40,579 nt of DNA from Candidatus Levyibacteriota bacterium (lineage in GTDB: Bacteria; Patescibacteriota; Microgenomatia; Levybacterales; UBA12049), in the NCBI GenBank assembly GCA_016204425.1, contig JACQKR010000036.1, forward strand, positions 1-40,579, given 5' to 3'. Shown one piece after another: positions 35,331 through 40,579 of the stretch (positions within the stretch are counted from its first letter, which is position 1; the number at the start of each line of letters is the position of its first letter). The translations under genes and the position numbers were made by a program. The notes under the pieces are model-generated. The model searched no databases. It had not been told where the DNA came from and worked only from the letters and a program-made list of their open reading frames with translations.

Positions 35331-36476
35331 ATGCAACAAACACACGGAGGAAGATCTCGGTTAATCGTCATTGGAAACCCCGTAGCTGATCTTGTTTCTG
35401 GAGAAGCAGGACAGCCCGGTGCTACCTACAAGCTCGGTGGAGCAGTCGGATATACAGGGGTAGGAGCAGCAATAATGGGTGAGAGCTTGGTAGATGTTGT
35501 CGTCATCTCCAAAGCACCGCTCGATCATGAAGATCCATACGGTGTAAATTATTTCAAAACGGTAAACAGACCAGGTGTAAGTGTTGTAAGACGGGAACCG
35601 ACAGACAACAGGCTGACAATTTTCCACAATACGTATACTGCTGACGGAGTTCGAACACAAAAATGTATCCCGAACCCGCAACCGATCACCCTCAAAGACA
35701 TAATCGATTCAGGCCTTGTGCTAAGGAGAGACGATATCGTTATTCACGCTTCAACATTTCAAGACAGTGACCCGTCTCTCATTGAAGGTCTTTCTAAGTT
35801 GGTAGATACGCAAATTGGCATTGTTCAAGGATTTGCAAGAGCCGTTGATCAAGAAGGCACAGTACGCCCGACTGTACCAACAGAGCTATTAAAAGTCGCA
35901 AAATATTTGCATGCAATCGCGTTAAGTGAGGAAGATATCGCAGGCATCAAAGATGAAAGCGGTAACAGTATTTTAGATGAGCTTATCACAAGCGGAGTTG
36001 AGTACACACTCCTCACCAAAGGACCGGAGGGGGCTGAGATTTTCAGGCGGGGGACGGAGTTCCCGACGGTTTTTCGGCAACCTGCTTACGAGCTGGTTAG
36101 TGAGGAAAAAAAACGATTAGCGACCCCCGGTCCTCATGTCGACGCTGCTTTTACCGGACTGGGGGATACGTGGATCGCTCACTATGGTTTACGTATGGCA
36201 GGATGGGGATATTCACTACTTGAGACGTGGGAAGAAAAACATAATGCCGTTGCTGAAGCAGTGCAAAGCGCAGGACTTGCATGTACGCTTAAGCTTAGAA
36301 AAGCACTCAGTGGAGGTAAGGGAGGTATTGAAGGAGCTCCATCACTTGATGAGTGGCATCGTGTATATCAAGGTGAGGTGCACCAACCGGGATTTGCGGA
36401 ATTTGCTGAGTTAGCCAAGCAAGCGCAATACGAAGTAAATGTCTATTTTCCGGCAAATGCAAGAGAGCGAAGGTAA
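35331..36476 (+). CDS. PfkB/ribokinase-like carbohydrate kinase family protein
   Basis: LIVIGNPVADLV, YKLGGAVGYTGVGAAIMG, DAAFTGLGDTWIA (variant of DTxGAGD). Confidence 0.8.
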   Translation: MQQTHGGRSRLIVIGNPVADLVSGEAGQPGATYKLGGAVGYTGVGAAIMGESLVDVVVISKAPLDHEDPYGVNYFKTVNRPGVSVVRREPTDNRLTIFHNTYTADGVRTQKCIPNPQPITLKDIIDSGLVLRRDDIVIHASTFQDSDPSLIEGLSKLVDTQIGIVQGFARAVDQEGTVRPTVPTELLKVAKYLHAIALSEEDIAGIKDESGNSILDELITSGVEYTLLTKGPEGAEIFRRGTEFPTVFRQPAYELVSEEKKRLATPGPHVDAAFTGLGDTWIAHYGLRMAGWGYSLLETWEEKHNAVAEAVQSAGLACTLKLRKALSGGKGGIEGAPSLDEWHRVYQGEVHQPGFAEFAELAKQAQYEVNVYFPANARERR

Positions 36477-36497
36477 AATTCGAGTAGTGCAGTGCAT

Positions 36498-36995
36498 TTA
36501 TAATTGTTTCCTTTTTACAAGATAGACCATCGATATTAAAACCAGAAATGACGAGATAAGGATGGGAACATAAACCGGGCCTACCCACGGGGTCGGTAGC
36601 AGAAAGAAAGTGTCAAGATCCGTAAGGCTTGCCGGCCAATTGATAGTCAACTTCAGAAAGATGTAGTAAAAGATATCCCAAATACCAAATGCTACAAAGA
36701 AAAAGGCAATTTGTTCTTTGAAACTTTTTGCTGCAAGCAATGCGACTGTTCCTAACATCACTAAAGTGGCGGCTTCACGAACTCTTTCAATATTTAATAT
36801 TGCCGTGTCGGAAATTATTTTGACTGCGGTTTGAGGCTCAAGGAACGCTATGCCCGGAACTAAAAATAATATTTCGGATACACCGGTGGCAGACCACGTT
36901 GACCCTAAAAGATGTCGAAGATACACAACAACAGCAGATTCAACAAATGCAAAAGCGACAGCAAATATCGCTACCTTTATGATTGTGCTTCTCAT
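36498..36995 (-). CDS. Hypothetical multi-TM membrane protein
   Basis: 165 aa, several hydrophobic helices. Confidence 0.7.
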   Translation of the reverse strand: MRSTIIKVAIFAVAFAFVESAVVVYLRHLLGSTWSATGVSEILFLVPGIAFLEPQTAVKIISDTAILNIERVREAATLVMLGTVALLAAKSFKEQIAFFFVAFGIWDIFYYIFLKLTINWPASLTDLDTFFLLPTPWVGPVYVPILISSFLVLISMVYLVKRKQL

Positions 36996-37050
36996 GGTTC
37001 AGCTCGTCCCTCTGCCCTCCATCTCCTTTGTCCGGCTGATACTCGGTACA

Positions 37051-37722
37051 TCATCCACTGTTTTGTTCTCGCGAATTGCCCTTTTTACTCTGTTTGAAGT
37101 ATACGAATACTCGGTAGAGGATCACGATGCACATAAAGAGAAATACGAAAATACTTGCCGGCGGGTACGAAGGGTTTGCCAACTCAGGAGTTTGTTTTAC
37201 TTGTCCTTGAAACCACCGTATCCACCCCGGATACTTCATCACCACTACATGAAGAAAAACAGCAAGGAAGCCTATTTTACCGGCAATACTTAATCGTTTT
37301 TTCCATACATCAGCTCCCAATTCTTGAATTTTCGAATTCCTCGAAATATATGTCATAAATCCCCACGCCACAATCGCTAGTATGCCAAATGTAACTGGAA
37401 TCCATTCCTTGAAATACCACGAAAACCAGGTAAATCGCCCGGTCTGGAAAAGAGAAAAAAATACATGCAGCAGCGCAGTGCCAAATGCCAACAATCCAAG
37501 CTGACGCCTCAGTGCCATCAAAGAAACCATGAAAGGAATCCGTCTCAATGGTCCGATAAGAAGGGTTATGCCTGCTAAAACCACCGCCGTTGAACCAAAA
37601 ACCTTATTGATAATATATATATTGAAATATCCACGGCGGAGAAAGAGATAGAGAGAAAAAATGAGAACAATAATCAGCAAAATGACAAACGCTTTTAACC
37701 ATCTTTTAAGAGATTCATTCAT
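37051..37722 (-). CDS. Ferric reductase-like (MsrQ/YedZ-type) transmembrane protein
   Basis: ALRRQLGLLAFGTALLHVFFS and KIGFLAVFLHVVVM with heme-ligand-type His. Confidence 0.75.
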   Translation of the reverse strand: MNESLKRWLKAFVILLIIVLIFSLYLFLRRGYFNIYIINKVFGSTAVVLAGITLLIGPLRRIPFMVSLMALRRQLGLLAFGTALLHVFFSLFQTGRFTWFSWYFKEWIPVTFGILAIVAWGFMTYISRNSKIQELGADVWKKRLSIAGKIGFLAVFLHVVVMKYPGWIRWFQGQVKQTPELANPSYPPASIFVFLFMCIVILYRVFVYFKQSKKGNSREQNSG

Positions 37723-37773
37723 AGAAAATTTTTCTCACAACCTTAGTCTATCATTTTTTATCATGCAAGTTTT

Positions 37774-38343
37774 TTACTCCTCCTCATCATCCTCTCTCCC
37801 ATTCTCCTCTTGTTTGATAAAAGGCAAACGGACAGAACCTTTCTTCATTTCTATCTCCGGCCGCACAGTTTGCAAGACATGGGCATACCTTCGCGGGTTA
37901 TGGATGAGGTACATGTCAAGATATTTTTTTAGCCGTATGTCATACAATGTGATCGTGCCAAAGTTGAATATTTCTCCTAAAAATGTGTCTTGCACGTCCA
38001 TCGATCGTACGAGGTTGAGTCTGTACTCCTCTGTTTTTCGAAAAATGATCCCCTTTTTATGAATAATATTCTCAGGTGTTATTTCGTAATACTCATTGAG
38101 CCATTGAAGGACAATGAAAATACTAAGAAGTATTTTTATGGCTCCTGAGATACCAAACGATGTGAGAAAAATGGTTGTATTCCCGGAATCAACTATCAGA
38201 AAGCCTTCCCCTAGTACGAGAACATAGTAAAATCCAACAACGATAAATGCAAAAATCAAATCAACAAGCACAAGTTTTGTAAGCAAAATAGCAATACTTT
38301 GCCTGATATTCAGATGTGTCAGAGTTAATTCATGATTTGCCAT
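37774..38343 (-). CDS. Membrane protein with bacterial PH (YdbS/YdbT-like) domain
   Basis: Two TM segments then EYYEITPENIIHKKGIIFRKTEEYRLNLVRSMDVQDTFLGEIFNFGTITLYD. Confidence 0.8.
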   Translation of the reverse strand: MANHELTLTHLNIRQSIAILLTKLVLVDLIFAFIVVGFYYVLVLGEGFLIVDSGNTTIFLTSFGISGAIKILLSIFIVLQWLNEYYEITPENIIHKKGIIFRKTEEYRLNLVRSMDVQDTFLGEIFNFGTITLYDIRLKKYLDMYLIHNPRRYAHVLQTVRPEIEMKKGSVRLPFIKQEENGREDDEEE

Positions 38344-38527
38344 AGTATGCTCCGATTATTCCAAATACAATGATGCTAAAGAGTAGAGATACATATTCCA
38401 AAAGATAGGATTCTTGTTTTCCCGTTGTGATATCGTCAAGTGCCGCAAAATCAAGAAGCAAAAGAGCAGCGATAAGCATAAAAAGAAGGGTTTTTCGTAC
38501 GTTATTATTTATATATGCCATTTTCAT
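38330..38527 (-). CDS. Small membrane protein
   Basis: 65-aa ORF overlapping start of the PH-domain gene. Confidence 0.6.
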   Translation of the reverse strand: MKMAYINNNVRKTLLFMLIAALLLLDFAALDDITTGKQESYLLEYVSLLFSIIVFGIIGAYYGKS

Positions 38528-38590
38528 ATGCTTTTACAAAAAGTCTTTCATATTTGTAATCCTTTCACCCACGTCTTTGTCCTTTTTAGA

Positions 38591-38707
38591 TTAAGCAATT
38601 CCTCGTTTCTTCATCTGTTCCAAAAGTTTATCTGTGGGATTTCGACATGCACAGTTTTTCATATGCTCTCCATCTATTTTAAACTCTTCTTTTTTTGTTG
38701 CTGTCAT
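38591..38707 (-). CDS. 38-aa small protein
   Basis: MTATKKEEFKIDGEHMKNCACRNPTDKLLEQMKKRGIA with strong AGGAGGTG RBS; below track cutoff. Confidence 0.65.
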   Translation of the reverse strand: MTATKKEEFKIDGEHMKNCACRNPTDKLLEQMKKRGIA

Positions 38708-39057
38708 ACATATTCACCTCCTTTTATTGGTCTGTGATTTGGATATTTGCTGCTTCCTTTAAAATGCTTCCCTTTATATATCTCAAGCTCCTTATTTATC
38801 TTATCAAGCCCTGCATGAATTACGTCTTTTACCGAATGCCCTCCAATGCGAGCGATAAGCTGTTTTTTTGGCAGACACAGTGTCATTATGCCACTGTAAA
38901 AATGATTCTTATCGTGTTTTTTGATAACAAACGAAAATTGCGGAATGTCAACGGCAAAATGCATAAGCTTTCTCTTAAGCAATCCCACCTGTCTTTTCAA
39001 CACTTTCTCCATATCTTCTTCCAACTGCAAGCCTTTTAATGTTAGCGTATGTTTCAT
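38704..39057 (-). CDS. HPF/RaiA-like ribosome-associated protein
   Basis: MKHTLTLKGLQLEEDMEKVLKRQVGLLKRKL...HFYSGIMTLCLPKKQLIARIGGHSVKDVIHAGLDKINKELEIYK. Confidence 0.75.
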   Translation of the reverse strand: MKHTLTLKGLQLEEDMEKVLKRQVGLLKRKLMHFAVDIPQFSFVIKKHDKNHFYSGIMTLCLPKKQLIARIGGHSVKDVIHAGLDKINKELEIYKGKHFKGSSKYPNHRPIKGGEYV

Positions 39058-39094
39058 ATCACCCCCATTATCCATAAGTGTGCTATTAATATCA

Positions 39095-39189
39095 GTGACT
39101 TAAATCAATGATCCACTGTAAGGAAAATCAATTCCAGGCTGTAAACGTTGCAGTGATATATGTCATGTAAAGTCTGTGACAGAAATCAA
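39095..39189. promoter_or_regulatory. Cluster of three FNR-type boxes
   Basis: GTGACTTAAATCAA (39095-39108), GTGATATATGTCAT (39153-39166), GTGACAGAAATCAA (39176-39189). Confidence 0.6.
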
Positions 39190-39225
39190 TGCTTTTAAAA
39201 CAGCGAGAAATTATATTGTTTATAT

Positions 39226-39579
39226 ATGATTAAACTCATTGAGAAGGGAATATACGCTCTTATTGAAACGAAGGGGCAAACAAAAATTCTTACCTTGGAT
39301 GGTAACAGGACATTTGCCTGGGTAAGCTTAGCTGAAATCGGGGAAATCTTAGTCGCTTCACATAAATCTCATAAAGTAGACTATATGCTCGCGACAGGGA
39401 GATATAGGACGTATGAAGTAAAAGACGAGCCAAAATTAACCGATCTTGTTCATTTAGAATTACTTGTTGGAGATGGTATATGGCAGGGGTATTTACTCCC
39501 GACAGGATTACCGACAGAAGAAAAGAAACGGAACAGAATCATTCCTACAAACGAAACTATTACAAGATCCACGCACTAA
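39226..39579 (+). CDS. Hypothetical protein
   Basis: 117-aa ORF divergent from the HPF-like gene and sharing the box-containing intergenic region. Confidence 0.7.
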   Translation: MIKLIEKGIYALIETKGQTKILTLDGNRTFAWVSLAEIGEILVASHKSHKVDYMLATGRYRTYEVKDEPKLTDLVHLELLVGDGIWQGYLLPTGLPTEEKKRNRIIPTNETITRSTH

Positions 39580-39580
39580 T

Positions 39581-39672
39581 CCCGTTACAAGTTTATCTTG
39601 AAAACATATTACCATTATGTCTTAATCACTCATTTTGAATAAGAAGTGCTTGTAAAACATACTTGTAACGGG
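39581..39672. repeat. Inverted repeat CCCGTTACAAGT ... ACTTGTAACGGG
   Basis: 12-bp perfect arms separated by 68 nt, between convergent genes. Confidence 0.8.
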
Positions 39673-39673
39673 A

Positions 39674-40318
39674 CTAAACTCCGTCTGCTAGTTCTCCTTC
39701 AAGTTTTTGTAACTCTTTTATAACGAGTCTACTTTTGTTGATATCGACTAGACCTTTGTCTTTGAGAATTTTTATTTCCCTACTGACTGTTTCTCTCGTC
39801 ATCCCCGACTGGGCTGCTAAATCTTTTTCTGAGATATCAAGTGCCACCATATTTTGTCCTTTCCCAAAACGCTTTGCATGAATGATGAGCTCAGTGATCA
39901 GTCGAGCATAGGCGTTCCCTGACATAAGATACGTCATCCGTGTTAGTATCCCGTCTGTGCCTTTATATACTCTACTCATCAGGTTATACAATACATCCGG
40001 ATTACTTTTAATAAATGTAATAGTTTCTTCTCGTGGTGCCCGCCATACTTCCAGATCTGTCATTGCTTCGAAGAAATATTCATTGGGAGTATCATTTATT
40101 GCCCACGACATAGGAAAAAAGGCAATTGGTTTAAATATATTGATAACCAGCTCGTCTCCTTTTTTCGAAATTGCATACTCTTTAACATAGCCTTCCTTCA
40201 GGTAGAAAACTCCGGGCGGATTATCATCTGCCCTTATCAGAATTTCTCCCTTTTTGTACGACTGGCGTTTTAACTGAGTAAAGAATTTGTCTATTTTGCT
40301 TAATAGAATCTCGTCCAT
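39674..40318 (-). CDS. Crp/Fnr family transcriptional regulator
   Basis: Cyclic-nucleotide-binding-like N-terminus, C-terminal HTH LDISEKDLAAQSGMTRETVSREIKILKDKGLVDI. Confidence 0.92.
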   Translation of the reverse strand: MDEILLSKIDKFFTQLKRQSYKKGEILIRADDNPPGVFYLKEGYVKEYAISKKGDELVINIFKPIAFFPMSWAINDTPNEYFFEAMTDLEVWRAPREETITFIKSNPDVLYNLMSRVYKGTDGILTRMTYLMSGNAYARLITELIIHAKRFGKGQNMVALDISEKDLAAQSGMTRETVSREIKILKDKGLVDINKSRLVIKELQKLEGELADGV

Positions 40319-40469
40319 AGCAGTATTTTACCAAATTGAGCCCTCAGTGAAATAATTATGTGATAAGTTTGTTGTATACGGTAGCATATATGGCCTGATA
40401 TAACAGTCTTTTTTTGAATCACTAATATAATAATTTTCTCTTTTTCTTTTGACCAGAACTGCATGATTC

Positions 40470-40579
40470 ATGCTACAAAAAAACCCTTTTTTTAAGCTCT
40501 TTGGTATTATTGGGTTGCTGTCGCAAGCGCTTTTTGTGCAACGGTTTTCAAGCTACTTTGGTATAAAGAAAGCATTTTC
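40470..40579 (+). CDS. 5' fragment of a hypothetical membrane protein (runs off window)
   Basis: MLQKNPFFKLFGIIGLLSQALFVQRFSSYFGIKKAF...; open to window end. Confidence 0.5.
   Translation, partial: MLQKNPFFKLFGIIGLLSQALFVQRFSSYFGIKKAF

Noticed and set aside
38414-39039. Plus-strand ORFs 38414..38737 and 38695..39039
   Set aside because: Low-complexity hydrophobic/aromatic translations antisense to better-supported minus-strand genes.

Overview
The window looks like a chromosomal segment of a Candidate Phyla Radiation (Patescibacteria/Microgenomates-like) bacterium; this lineage call is an inference from gene content and repeat style. It holds a SUF Fe-S operon (Rrf2-sufC-sufB-sufD-sufS, then sufU and a ferredoxin), a 2-oxoacid:ferredoxin oxidoreductase (gamma-alpha fusion plus beta), nth, secDF, cysS, yqeY, an ABC-2 exporter, cca, recJ, aspS, a D,D-carboxypeptidase, gltX, dgkA, tRNA-Gln(CUG), tspO, a PfkB-type kinase, membrane proteins, an HPF/RaiA-like protein and a Crp/Fnr regulator. 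The main find is a diversity-generating retroelement (DGR) cassette at 18.3-19.95 kb. It has a target ORF with a 116-bp variable repeat (19078-19193), an ungapped 116-bp template repeat (19534-19649) where 12 of 14 mismatches fall at template adenines, and an Avd-like four-helix-bundle gene in inverted orientation. No reverse transcriptase is recognisable in the window, and the target ORF appears frameshifted near its 5' end. Other notable finds: a 365-aa LAGLIDADG intein splitting the CPGC|GDFG motif of the OFOR beta subunit; palindromic elements inserted in frame inside cca (two families) and cysS; heptanucleotide (7-bp) arrays inside sufC, sufS and recJ and in front of ferredoxin and aspS; a cluster of FNR-type boxes; and a candidate attenuator leader.
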